Of a DNA stretch of 18,563 bases, positions 7,317 to 15,505 are shown piece after piece; position 1 is the stretch's first letter; every line of letters starts with the position of its first letter. The stretch is from NCBI GenBank assembly GCA_029261675.1, contig JAJDBA010000087.1, positions 1 through 18,563 of the forward strand, given 5' to 3'. The notes under the pieces are model-generated. The model was not told the origin of the DNA, did no database searches, and saw only the letters and a program-made list of their open reading frames with translations. Position numbers and translations under genes: made by a program. The DNA comes from Nitrospinaceae bacterium (GTDB taxonomy: Bacteria; Nitrospinota; Nitrospinia; Nitrospinales; VA-1).

Positions 7317-8402
7317 ATGTTTTACCATTTGTTTTATCCGCTTAGCTCTGAATATTCTTTTTTGAATGTATTTAAATACATTACCTTTCGCTCAGCCTAT
7401 TCTGGCGTTACTGCCCTAGTGCTTAGCTTGACTCTTGGTAACTTGATGATTCGAATGCTACAAAAATTTCAGATCGGCGAAACAATTCGAAGCGATGGGC
7501 CTGAACATCATGCCTCAAAATCAGGAACGCCTACCATGGGAGGCCTCCTAATACTGGTAACTTTTTTAGGATCAACCTTATTATGGGCAAACCTTGAGAG
7601 TCGATATATCTGGGTAATCATATTTTCAGTGATCGGTTTTGGAGCCATCGGTTTTCGCGATGACTTCTTAAAGTTAAGAAGGGGCGATGGAATCTCTGCC
7701 AAGGAGAAAATTACACTTCAGCTTTTGGTAAGTTTAGGTATCGGGATTTATCTACTTTACTTCGATCCTACGCGTGCAGATTACGCGACGCGCTTGTCTG
7801 TGCCTTTCTTTAAGGAGTTCCAACCCGATCTCGGTTTTCTATATCTATTCTTCATTGTATTCATAATCGTTGGGACCTCAAATGCTGTCAATCTAACAGA
7901 CGGCCTTGATGGTCTGGCAATTGGCCCCATCATAATAGCGACTCTCACTTACACCGGCATCGTCTACATCTGCGGTCATTTCAAATTCGCTGAATATCTA
8001 AACATTCAATATATAAAAGGCGCAGGAGAAATCGCTGTCGCCAGCTCAGCTGTCATGGGGGCCAGCCTCGGTTTTCTCTGGTACAACTCCTACCCCGCGC
8101 AAATTTTCATGGGCGATGTTGGGTCTTTATCCTTAGGAGGGTTCATAGGAACCATAGCGGTGATTGTTAAACACGAATTGCTTTTAATTCTTATTGGCGG
8201 AATTTTTGTTATCGAAGCTTTATCAGTAATTATTCAGGTGGGGTATTTCAAATACACCGGTGGGAAGCGGTTTTTCAAAATGGCTCCGCTACACCACCAC
8301 TTTGAGCAATTAGGCTGGTCGGAGCCCAAGGTAATTGTTCGATTTTGGATTGTTGCTGTCGTCCTTGCAATGGTTAGCTTGAGCACATTAAAACTTAGAT
8401 AA
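7317..8402 (+). CDS. mraY: Phospho-N-acetylmuramoyl-pentapeptide transferase MraY
   Basis: 361 residues, the standard length for this ten-helix inner-membrane enzyme. It transfers phospho-MurNAc-pentapeptide from UDP to undecaprenyl phosphate, making lipid I. Diagnostic motifs are SGTPTMGG (69-76), GFRDDFLKLRRGDGISAKEK with the paired Asp, NAVNLTDGLDGLA from N189 (N192, D195 and D198 near the active site), FMGDVGS with D267, and the HHHFEQLGW motif of the cytoplasmic loop near the C-terminus. There is no obvious Shine-Dalgarno sequence. murD begins 2 bases after the stop. Confidence 0.97.
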   Translation: MFYHLFYPLSSEYSFLNVFKYITFRSAYSGVTALVLSLTLGNLMIRMLQKFQIGETIRSDGPEHHASKSGTPTMGGLLILVTFLGSTLLWANLESRYIWVIIFSVIGFGAIGFRDDFLKLRRGDGISAKEKITLQLLVSLGIGIYLLYFDPTRADYATRLSVPFFKEFQPDLGFLYLFFIVFIIVGTSNAVNLTDGLDGLAIGPIIIATLTYTGIVYICGHFKFAEYLNIQYIKGAGEIAVASSAVMGASLGFLWYNSYPAQIFMGDVGSLSLGGFIGTIAVIVKHELLLILIGGIFVIEALSVIIQVGYFKYTGGKRFFKMAPLHHHFEQLGWSEPKVIVRFWIVAVVLAMVSLSTLKLR

Positions 8403-8404
8403 AC

Positions 8405-9745
8405 ATGGATTTAAAAAACAAAATCATTTCTGTGATTGGCTTGGGAAAAACAGGCATTGCTACAGCTAACTTCCTTAGCCTTCGAGGCGCAAAGGTTTCG
8501 ATAATGGATAACAAATCCCGCGATCAGTTATCTGAGCTAGCAAGCCAGCTCTTGCCTGATGTCAACGTAGTTTATAAAGGCTGCGAACCGCATCCTGATT
8601 CCGAGATGGTAGTGATCAGTCCGGGTGTGGACATTGGTTCAAGTTTTCTTGAAAGCTCAAGACAAAACGGAGTCGAAATAATCAGCGAAATTGAGCTTGC
8701 AAGCAGAATTAATAATGCCTCGCTCATTGGCATTACTGGAACAAACGGTAAGTCGACTTGCACAAGTTTGATTGGCGAAATCCTTAAAGAAGGTGGGAAA
8801 AGTGCGGCGGTGGGTGGAAACCTGGGCACGCCTTTCGTTTCATTACTAGATCAAGAACAAGTGGAATATAGAGTGCTTGAAATTTCCAGTTTTCAAATGG
8901 AAGCCACTCACAGCTTTCACCCCAAGATTGCCATTGTCCTCAACATCACACCCGACCACCTGGATCGACATGAGAGCTTTGAACAATATGCAAAGTTGAA
9001 AGAAAAAATTTATTCAAACCAAACCAAAGAAGATTTTCTTATTTTAAATCAGGATGACCCTGTCACCCATGCTCTGGGAAAAAATTGCCCTGCAAAACAA
9101 ATCCGCTTCAGCTTGAAAAGTTCATTGGAATATGGGGTCTATGTGCAAAACGGAAAAATCTTCGCAAACATTGATGAGTTTGAGGGAGAAATATTTACAT
9201 TAAGTTCGCTTTCTCGCGGATTACGCTGGCAGGTAGAAAATATTTTGCCAGCAGTAGCAACAGCTCTACTGCTAGGTATCCCTCTACAATCCATTCAAAA
9301 TATTCTGGGAAGTTTTACAGGTTTGGAACATCGACTGGAATGGGTATGCAATCGAGATGGGGTAGATTTCATTAATGATTCAAAAGGCACCAATGTCGGA
9401 TCGGTATGTAAGTCATTAAGTACTTTTGATCGACCAATCATCCTTATTGCTGGCGGTAAAGATAAGAACGCAGACTTTTCCGACCTGAAAAATATTATGA
9501 AGAAAAAAGTAAAACACTTGGTTCTAATCGGAGAAACGCGACCCAAGTTTAAAAGTGTCTTGAATGGGTCTTTTGGTTATGAAGAATCCGATTCGCTTGA
9601 AGGGGCAGTCAAACTAGCAAAAGAAAAAGCAGAAAAGGGGGATGTCGTTCTTCTTTCTCCTGCTTGCGCTAGTTTTGACATGTTCAAAGATTATATTGAT
9701 CGCGGCAACCAGTTTAAATCTATCGTAAACAATCTGAAAGGATGA
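8405..9745 (+). CDS. murD: UDP-MurNAc-L-alanine:D-glutamate ligase MurD
   Basis: 446 residues, typical length. MurD adds D-glutamate to UDP-MurNAc-L-Ala using ATP in the cytoplasm. The N-terminal Rossmann-like uridine-binding domain starts at once (KIISVIGLGKTGIATANFL). The ATP loop is GTNGKST (112-118). LEISSFQMEAT, NITPDHLDRHESFEQYAKLK, the FINDSKGTNVGS motif and the C-terminal LLSPACASFDMFKDYIDRGNQF are all characteristic of MurD rather than MurC/E/F. Its last bases (AAAGGATGA) provide the ribosome site for ftsW, which begins 6 bases after the stop. Confidence 0.97.
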   Translation: MDLKNKIISVIGLGKTGIATANFLSLRGAKVSIMDNKSRDQLSELASQLLPDVNVVYKGCEPHPDSEMVVISPGVDIGSSFLESSRQNGVEIISEIELASRINNASLIGITGTNGKSTCTSLIGEILKEGGKSAAVGGNLGTPFVSLLDQEQVEYRVLEISSFQMEATHSFHPKIAIVLNITPDHLDRHESFEQYAKLKEKIYSNQTKEDFLILNQDDPVTHALGKNCPAKQIRFSLKSSLEYGVYVQNGKIFANIDEFEGEIFTLSSLSRGLRWQVENILPAVATALLLGIPLQSIQNILGSFTGLEHRLEWVCNRDGVDFINDSKGTNVGSVCKSLSTFDRPIILIAGGKDKNADFSDLKNIMKKKVKHLVLIGETRPKFKSVLNGSFGYEESDSLEGAVKLAKEKAEKGDVVLLSPACASFDMFKDYIDRGNQFKSIVNNLKG

Positions 9746-9751
9746 CAAACG

Positions 9752-10858
9752 TTGAACGAAACCCGGCAGACAGGCTGCGACTCCATCCTATGTATCACGG
9801 TGGCCGTTCTGGTTCTAATAGGGATTGTAATGGTATTCAGCTCAAGCGCTGCTTACACCATGAACAATCACAACGACTCCTATTACTTCCTGAAGCGACA
9901 GGTCCTATGGTGCCTGCTGGGAACAGGTCTACTTTTGACAACAAAAAATATAAATTATCACAAGTTACATCAGTTTACGTATCCCATCATGATTTTTACC
10001 TTTCTGCTATTAATTGTGGTGATGTTCCCCGAATTCAGCAAAAAGGTGGGTGGGGCTCGTCGTTGGTTGACCTTGGGAGGGTTTTCCTTTCAACCCTCGG
10101 AGCTGGCAAAATTTACTCTCGTTCTTTTTATTGCAAAATCCCTCGTAAAGCGAGCCGACAAGCTAAGGAATTTTGCTTACGGTTATTTACCCAACCTAAT
10201 TGTGCTGGGTTTCTTCTTCATACCCATCTTGTTCCAGCCCGACTTTGGAACTGCCATGATTATTTGCACGGTAACCTTCACAATGCTTTTTATCGCCGGA
10301 CTCAGGAAAAAATTTCTATTTCTTTCCATTCTGGCAATAGTTCCATTTATAGCTTCGGCAATTTTAACTGCCGAGTACAGAACCCAGAGAATCATTTCCT
10401 TCCTCAATCCATGGGAAGATCCAACAGGGAAAGGGTTCCAAGCCATTCAGTCTTTTTATGCCTTTGGACGCGGCGGCTTTTGGGGTACGGGATTGGGAGC
10501 CGGACATCAAAAACTTTTTCATCTTCCAGAAGCGCATACAGATTTTATTTTTTCAGTAATAGGGGAAGAGTTGGGATTTGTCGGAACAACAGGAATCGTT
10601 CTCCTGTTCTCGATCTTTATCTGGAGAGGGTTTATGACTGCTTACCGAGCCAAAGACCCTTTCGGAACTCATTTAGCAACAGGGCTGACTCTGTTAATCG
10701 GTTTACAGGCTTTTATAAACTTGGGAGTCGCTTCGGGTCTTCTGCCTACAAAGGGATTGACCTTGCCATTTATAAGCATGGGAGGGTCATCAATGATGGT
10801 AACGATGCTTTCTGTAGGCGTACTGCTGAATATTTCAGAGCAAACTGTAAGACATTGA
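9752..10858 (+). CDS. ftsW: Septal peptidoglycan glycosyltransferase FtsW (SEDS family)
   Basis: 368 residues from TTG 9752; the in-frame TGA at 9743 rules out an earlier start, and AGGA sits about 9 bases upstream inside the murD stop region. FtsW is a ten-helix SEDS protein that polymerises lipid II at the septum with FtsI. Seen are hydrophobic helix 1 (ILCITVAVLVLIGIVMVFSSSAAY), GARRWLTLGGFSFQPSELAKF, FQPDFGTA, NPWEDPTGKGFQAIQSFYAFGRGG and EAHTDFIFSVIGEELG (E260-D264), which holds the catalytic Asp. The C-terminal segment includes GLTLPFISMGGSSM. A 375-codon alternative frame spans the same DNA but is a by-product of hydrophobic codon use. Confidence 0.96.
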   Translation: MNETRQTGCDSILCITVAVLVLIGIVMVFSSSAAYTMNNHNDSYYFLKRQVLWCLLGTGLLLTTKNINYHKLHQFTYPIMIFTFLLLIVVMFPEFSKKVGGARRWLTLGGFSFQPSELAKFTLVLFIAKSLVKRADKLRNFAYGYLPNLIVLGFFFIPILFQPDFGTAMIICTVTFTMLFIAGLRKKFLFLSILAIVPFIASAILTAEYRTQRIISFLNPWEDPTGKGFQAIQSFYAFGRGGFWGTGLGAGHQKLFHLPEAHTDFIFSVIGEELGFVGTTGIVLLFSIFIWRGFMTAYRAKDPFGTHLATGLTLLIGLQAFINLGVASGLLPTKGLTLPFISMGGSSMMVTMLSVGVLLNISEQTVRH

Positions 10859-10868
10859 TGATGAATTA

Positions 10869-12014
10869 ATGAGGAAACGAGTTGTCATAGCAGGTGGCGG
10901 CACAGGCGGTCACCTTTATCCCGGAATTGCTCTAGCAAGAGCATTAATGAGGCACGATATGGATATTGAAATTTCTTTTGTAGGAACCCAAAAGGGTATC
11001 GAAGCAAAAGTATTGCCCCGCGAAGGTTTTGCCTTAAAAACTATTCTTTCGGCGGGATTATTGGGCAAAAAGAAAATTGCCCGATGGGTGTCTTGGTTCA
11101 AGTTGCCCATTGGAACTGCTCAGTCCATGTGTTTCTTAATCAGAAAACGCCCCGGTCTGGTAGTAGGTGTCGGTGGCTATGCATCTGGACCTTTGGTGCT
11201 TTCTGCGTGGATTCTTCGAATTCCTATTCTTATTCACGAGCAGAATTCCATCCCTGGAATGACCAATAAATGGTTGGGAAAAATTGCCGATAAAATCGCA
11301 GTCTCGTTTAAAGAATCCACAGGAGCTTTTCCCAAAGAAAAGGTGGAAGTAACAGGGAATATGATTCGTGAAGAATTTTGCCAGCCAAAAGAAGATATGC
11401 CTGAAAAAATAGAAGGGCCATTTAGGGTTCTCGTTCTTGGTGGTAGTCAAGGTGCCCATTCTATAAATATGGCGATGGTGGAAGCTTTAGAATCTCTTTC
11501 AGAAAAAAAAGGTGACTTGCACATCACTCATCAAACTGGGGAAGCTGATTATGAAATGGTGAGCAAAAAATATAAAGAGAGTCAGTTTTCTTGTGACATA
11601 CGTCCGTTCATTGATGACATGGCAGATCAATATAAAGAAGCATCTCTGGTTATCTGTCGTGCTGGCGCTACGACTCTTGCGGAAGTCACTGCCTGCGGCA
11701 AGATGTCTGTTTTGGTGCCTTTTCCACACGCCGCACATAATCATCAGGAAAAAAATGCGCGCATTCTCGAAGCTGCCAATGCTGGAGAACTTGTTCTGGA
11801 TGAAGAACTATCGGGACCGCGCATTGCAGAATCTATTCTTCAAGCGATGGCAGAACCTGAACGTTTAGAAGAAATGGAAGAAAACAGTTACAAACTGGGA
11901 AATAGAGATGCGACCGAAAAAGTAAGGCTCCTTTGCATGGAGTTACTGGAAGACACTTACAGAAAATCGGGAAGAAAAAAAATGCAAGGAAATTATGTTT
12001 TGTCATGTTTTTAG
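10869..12014 (+). CDS. murG: Lipid II synthase MurG (undecaprenyl-PP-MurNAc-pentapeptide GlcNAc transferase)
   Basis: 381 residues. It is a peripheral inner-membrane GT-B enzyme that adds GlcNAc from UDP-GlcNAc to lipid I, producing lipid II. The N-terminal glycine-rich loop is AGGGTGGH (8-15). GVGGYASGPLVLSA, ILIHEQNSIPGMTNK, LVLGGSQGAHSIN (second glycine-rich loop) and CRAGATTLAEVTACGKMSVLVPFPHAAHNHQEKNA (UDP-sugar site) follow. The C-terminal tail is a little long and basic (YRKSGRKKMQGNYVLSCF). It reads 10 bases into murC, which may have lengthened the tail. The start lies 10 bases after ftsW with no clear ribosome site. Confidence 0.96.
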   Translation: MRKRVVIAGGGTGGHLYPGIALARALMRHDMDIEISFVGTQKGIEAKVLPREGFALKTILSAGLLGKKKIARWVSWFKLPIGTAQSMCFLIRKRPGLVVGVGGYASGPLVLSAWILRIPILIHEQNSIPGMTNKWLGKIADKIAVSFKESTGAFPKEKVEVTGNMIREEFCQPKEDMPEKIEGPFRVLVLGGSQGAHSINMAMVEALESLSEKKGDLHITHQTGEADYEMVSKKYKESQFSCDIRPFIDDMADQYKEASLVICRAGATTLAEVTACGKMSVLVPFPHAAHNHQEKNARILEAANAGELVLDEELSGPRIAESILQAMAEPERLEEMEENSYKLGNRDATEKVRLLCMELLEDTYRKSGRKKMQGNYVLSCF

Positions 12015-13381
12015 GAAAAACGCAGCGGATACATTTTATTGGAATCGGAGGCTCGGGAATGAGCGGAATTGCTGAAGTCCTAATTAACCAGAATTATGAG
12101 GTAAGCGGATCGGATCAGTCCAAATCTTCCGTAACCGATCACCTGGAATCTTTAGGCGCAGAAATTAATTTTGACCATAAATCCGAAAACATAAATGACA
12201 AACACGTTGTTGTAGTTTCCAGCGCAATCCGAGATGACAATCCAGAAGTTATGGCTGCCAGAGAACAAATGATCCCGGTAATACGCAGGGCAGAAATGCT
12301 GGCCGAGTTAATGCGAATGAAACATGGAATAGCTATTGCGGGAACTCATGGAAAAACGACAACCACTTCTCTGGTAGCAACTGTTTTAGCAGGTGGGCAT
12401 TTGGACCCAACAGTAATCGTCGGAGGAAAACTAAAAAATATGGGCGGCCATGCCAAATTAGGGCAAAGCAAATTTCTTGTTGCAGAAGCAGATGAAAGCG
12501 ACGGATCGTTTCTAAAGCTTTCTCCTACTATTGCAGTGGTGACCACATTGGATGAAGAGCATATGGACTATTACCACACAATGCAGAATATGAAATCCGC
12601 TTTTCTGGAATTTCTAAACAAAGTTCCTTTTTATGGAACCGCAATCTTGTGCATGGATGATCCTAATCTCCAATCGCTTCTTCCAAAAGTTGAAAAAAGA
12701 ACAATTACTTATGGGCTTAAAACTCAAGCGGACTATACAGCACGGGAAATCTCTGTGAGTGAATTGCAAACTCATTTCACCGTTTTCCACCAAGGAAAGA
12801 AACTTGGACGAATAACCTCCGAGTCATTAGGGAACCATAATGTCTGCAACACATTGGCAGCTGTTGCGGTAGGAATGGAATTGAATATGGACTTCCCTAC
12901 CGTTTCTGATTCTTTGAAGAATTTTAAAGGAGTTCAACGACGTTTTGAAATTCTTCATCAATCAGACTCTTTGACCATCGTAGATGATTATGGTCATCAT
13001 CCTGCTGAAATCCAGGCGACCCTGGAAACCGCAAAAACGGTCTGGCCTAACCGAAGATTGGTAGTGGTTTTTCAACCGCATCGTTTTAGTCGAACTCAGC
13101 ACCTGCTAGAAAGTTTTTACTCTTCATTTAACGATGCTGATCAATTAGTACTTTTGGATATCTATGCCGCAGGCGAAAAACCTGTCGAGGGAATTCATTC
13201 TCGAAAAATAGCACAAGGAGTTCGTGAATTTGGACACAAACACGTGGATCATATAGAGGATATCGACTCAGTGATTCCGCATTTAAAAAATTCTTTGCAG
13301 CCTGGTGATGTGGTTTTAACGCTTGGCGCAGGAAATATCGGGGAATTGGCACATAAGTTTGCCGCTCAATTCCATGGTTGA
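12005..13381 (+). CDS. murC: UDP-N-acetylmuramate:L-alanine ligase MurC
   Basis: 458 residues from ATG 12005, which overlaps the murG end by 10 bases. The open frame extends to 11933, but those 24 codons are a shifted reading of murG and lie before the family start. MurC adds the first stem residue, L-alanine, to UDP-MurNAc in the cytoplasm. Seen are the uridine-binding Rossmann motif HFIGIGGSGMSGIAEVL (10-26), the ATP loop AGTHGKTTTTS (112-122), EADESDGSFLKLSP, TTLDEEHMDYY, VDDYGHHPAEIQATL and FQPHRFSRTQHLLESF. The stop codon is followed by murB after 29 bases if murB begins at its best ribosome site. Confidence 0.96.
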   Translation: MFLGKTQRIHFIGIGGSGMSGIAEVLINQNYEVSGSDQSKSSVTDHLESLGAEINFDHKSENINDKHVVVVSSAIRDDNPEVMAAREQMIPVIRRAEMLAELMRMKHGIAIAGTHGKTTTTSLVATVLAGGHLDPTVIVGGKLKNMGGHAKLGQSKFLVAEADESDGSFLKLSPTIAVVTTLDEEHMDYYHTMQNMKSAFLEFLNKVPFYGTAILCMDDPNLQSLLPKVEKRTITYGLKTQADYTAREISVSELQTHFTVFHQGKKLGRITSESLGNHNVCNTLAAVAVGMELNMDFPTVSDSLKNFKGVQRRFEILHQSDSLTIVDDYGHHPAEIQATLETAKTVWPNRRLVVVFQPHRFSRTQHLLESFYSSFNDADQLVLLDIYAAGEKPVEGIHSRKIAQGVREFGHKHVDHIEDIDSVIPHLKNSLQPGDVVLTLGAGNIGELAHKFAAQFHG

Positions 13382-13410
13382 TAGCCCCAAAACAGAGAGG
13401 ACTTTCATTT

Positions 13411-14466
13411 ATGTTGAACGAAGCATGGAAACGAAGATTGATTCATATCGCTCATTCTGGATCTGGGAGGCAGGTTAATCTCAAAACCCGAATGGAGTTT
13501 CCGAAAACCGTTCTGGGACAAAAAATTCATCAGAGTAATACTATGACCCATACATTTCCCTGGCTACACAAAATTAAAGGAAGAGTTCTGCAAGACGAAT
13601 TACTTGCCAGCCATACTTCCATCCAGATCGGTGGCCCTGCTGATGTTTTAATATTCCCGGAAGATACGCGGGATATTCAAACTATTTTAAAAAGTAGGGA
13701 GAAAACACCTATATATATTTTAGGGGAAGGAAGTAATTTACTGGCAAGCGACCGGGGCATAAGAGGTGTCGTTATTTCTTTAAAAGAATGCTTTAAAGAA
13801 ATCAAGCGCCCCCTTTTCTTCAAAAAGGAAGATGGAAAAAGGCGAGCCGTTATCAAAGTAGGGGCCGGGGCAAAAATGTCTTATCTTGCAAAACATGCTG
13901 CACGTTTTTCACTGACAGGCATTGAGCGCCTCGTGGGCATACCCGGATCATTAGGCGGTGCAATAATCATGAATGCGGGCGCAGAGGGAACGGAAATTGG
14001 ACCTGTTCTTCGCAGCGTAACTCGAATTACCCGAGATGGTGAAATAGAAACTTTAAAACGCGAAGATCTTTCCTTTCAATATAGAAAAACTATTTTCCCA
14101 GGTGAACCCGGAATCATTATTGAAGCAGAGATTGAACTCGAAGAAGGAGATCGATCAGAAATCATGACCACCATGGACCGCCACCTTTCTCGAAGAGCGC
14201 AGACACAACCCCTTACCATTCCTAATTCGGGTTCTATTTTTAAAAACCCGGAAGGCGATGCTGCTGGAAGAATTATCGAATCAATAGGGCTTAAAGGCTA
14301 TTCCATAGGAAAGGCTGGCGTCTCTATCAGACACGCAAACTTCATTGTCAACAAAGGTGGGGCAACAGCGAAAGATGTGACCCAATTGATCAAGCACATA
14401 CAAAAAGAGGTGAAAGAAAAAACCAGTATCGATTTGCAAACTGAGATCGTAATTATCGGAGATTAA
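13411..14466 (+). CDS. murB: UDP-N-acetylenolpyruvoylglucosamine reductase MurB, with N-terminal extension
   Basis: 351 residues from ATG 13411, chosen because GAGAGGA (13395-13401) lies nine bases upstream. Alternatives are TTG 13378 (overlapping the murC stop) and ATG 13543, where family homology begins and which would give 307 residues. MurB is an FAD enzyme that uses NADPH to reduce UDP-GlcNAc enolpyruvate to UDP-MurNAc. Visible are the FAD-domain motifs IGGPAD (from 73), LGEGSNLLASDRG and IPGSLGGAIIMNAGAEG. The C-terminal domain has NSGSIFKNP with catalytic S275 and a terminal TEIVIIG with E345; this pattern resembles type II MurB. The extra residues 1-44 are strongly basic with no family counterpart that I recognise. 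Confidence 0.93.
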   Translation: MLNEAWKRRLIHIAHSGSGRQVNLKTRMEFPKTVLGQKIHQSNTMTHTFPWLHKIKGRVLQDELLASHTSIQIGGPADVLIFPEDTRDIQTILKSREKTPIYILGEGSNLLASDRGIRGVVISLKECFKEIKRPLFFKKEDGKRRAVIKVGAGAKMSYLAKHAARFSLTGIERLVGIPGSLGGAIIMNAGAEGTEIGPVLRSVTRITRDGEIETLKREDLSFQYRKTIFPGEPGIIIEAEIELEEGDRSEIMTTMDRHLSRRAQTQPLTIPNSGSIFKNPEGDAAGRIIESIGLKGYSIGKAGVSIRHANFIVNKGGATAKDVTQLIKHIQKEVKEKTSIDLQTEIVIIGD

Positions 14467-14481
14467 TTTCGTAGAAATTAA
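14463..14481 (+). other. AT hairpin spanning the murB stop codon
   Basis: TTAATTTC (14463-14470) and GAAATTAA (14474-14481) form a perfect 8-bp stem with a GTA loop. The murB stop TAA (14464-14466) lies inside the 5' arm. No T-tract follows, so it is not a standard terminator. It sits 6 bases before the three-way junction element. Confidence 0.6.
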
Positions 14482-14487
14482 ATATTA

Positions 14488-14556
14488 AGGTCCGTGCAAA
14501 GGTAACCCCTCCTTCCTTTGCTCCCGGCCTTTTTGGCCAAAGGCCGGGACGGACCT
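14488..14556 (+). ncRNA. Predicted three-way-junction RNA element in the murB-ddl spacer
   Basis: 69 bases, about 61% GC by count, in an otherwise very AT-rich 115-base spacer. Three perfect stems are nested. P1 pairs AGGTCCGT (14488-14495) with ACGGACCT (14549-14556). P2 pairs GCAAAGG (14496-14502) with CCTTTGC (14515-14521) around a 12-base loop. P3 pairs CCCGGCCTTT (14523-14532) with AAAGGCCGGG (14539-14548) around a 6-base loop. Only T14522 is unpaired at the junction, so 25 pairs form without a mismatch. No T-tract follows, so it is not a typical intrinsic terminator. It could be a cis-acting mRNA structure, an RNase III processing site, or a copy of a dispersed palindromic element; a stand-alone transcript is not shown. 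Confidence 0.6.
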
Positions 14557-14581
14557 GTCATTTTAAAAGTTTGAAAATATT

Positions 14582-15505
14582 TTGAAAATTTTTGAAGACA
14601 AAAAAATAGGTGTACTTATGGGTGGCTTATCATCAGAGAGAGAAATTTCTCTATCAACCGGGAACTCGGTTATGGAGGCAATGACTCGCAAAGGCCTGAA
14701 AGTATTCCCTATTGATGTAGACCGCAATATTGCAAATGCTCTCCGAGAGATTGACTTGGCATTCATCGCGCTACATGGAACCTACGGCGAAGATGGCTGC
14801 ATTCAAGGAGTTCTGGAATATTTAAAAATCCCCTATACCGGACCCGGTGTTGTAGGTAGCGCTTTAGCTTATGACAAATTAAAAACCAAAGAAATTCTAA
14901 AGTTTCACGGAATACCGACAGCCGACTATGAAGTGTTTTATAAAAACCGAAATCAATCCATCAAACGAAATTTGGATTTACCGATTGTGGTTAAACCAAC
15001 CAATCAAGGATCCAGTTTCGGAGTCAGTATTGTTAACACAGAAGATCAATGGGAACCTGCATTGAAAAGTGCATTTAAATATTCTGAAGAAATTATCGTG
15101 GAAAAGTTTATAGAGGGAAAACTTCTAGCAATTGGAATGAACGGGGAAAGTCCTATGCCCATTGTCCACATTCGCCCCAAATCCGGATTTTACGATTATG
15201 AAGCCAAATACACTTCTGGAAAAACCGAATATCTTTGCCCGGCGAACTTGAGCGAACATGAAATCAACAAATGCAATGAAGTATCCAAAAAGGTTTTTCA
15301 AGTGCTACGGGGACGTGGGATACCTCGAGTAGATATCATTCTAGATGATGAAGGAACACCGTATGTTCTGGAGATGAATACTATACCAGGCATGACCCCT
15401 ACCAGCCTTTTACCTATGGCTGCACTTAAAATGGGAATGAATTTTGATGATCTCGTAATGGAAATTTTGAAAACAGCACAATTGGATTATGGAGACCCGT
15501 CATGA
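14582..15505 (+). CDS. ddl: D-alanine--D-alanine ligase
   Basis: 307 residues from TTG 14582. An in-frame TAA at 14564 and the position of the family motif KKIGVLMGGLSSEREISL leave no ATG option before residue 13, and no Shine-Dalgarno sequence is seen. Ddl is an ATP-grasp ligase making the D-Ala-D-Ala dipeptide used by MurF. Motifs include HGTYGEDG (65-72), YTGPGVVGSALAYDKLKTK, PIVVKPTNQGSSFGVS, the omega-loop FYDYEAKY (203-210) whose tyrosines fit D-Ala-D-Ala rather than D-Ala-D-lactate synthesis, and the metal-binding LEMNTIPGMT (E264, N266). It is separated from murB by the structured 115-base spacer. The stop overlaps the ftsQ start (ATGA). Confidence 0.95.
   Translation: MKIFEDKKIGVLMGGLSSEREISLSTGNSVMEAMTRKGLKVFPIDVDRNIANALREIDLAFIALHGTYGEDGCIQGVLEYLKIPYTGPGVVGSALAYDKLKTKEILKFHGIPTADYEVFYKNRNQSIKRNLDLPIVVKPTNQGSSFGVSIVNTEDQWEPALKSAFKYSEEIIVEKFIEGKLLAIGMNGESPMPIVHIRPKSGFYDYEAKYTSGKTEYLCPANLSEHEINKCNEVSKKVFQVLRGRGIPRVDIILDDEGTPYVLEMNTIPGMTPTSLLPMAALKMGMNFDDLVMEILKTAQLDYGDPS

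Noticed and set aside
9742..10869. 375-codon open frame on the plus strand covering the whole of ftsW in another frame
   Set aside because: Its codons take the third base of one ftsW codon plus the first two of the next. Hydrophobic codons have T in the middle, which falls at the last position of the shifted codon and so cannot form TAA, TAG or TGA. The missing stops follow from the membrane-protein composition. The translated product has no recognisable domain and ftsW is plainly the gene.
11933..12004. Longer murC start overlapping murG by more than 80 bases
   Set aside because: The extra 24 residues are a shifted reading of murG and precede the conserved MurC N-terminus. ATG 12005 fits the family.
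14523..14548. Rho-independent terminator between murB and ddl
   Set aside because: The GC-rich hairpin is strong, but it is enclosed in a larger stem and is followed by ACGGACCTGTC rather than a run of T. The downstream dcw genes continue in the same direction without an evident new promoter.
14488..14556. tRNA gene, because of the 69-base length and multi-arm fold
   Set aside because: There are only two inner arms. The anticodon-arm geometry, T-arm GTTCGA-type sequence and conserved D-arm bases are absent.
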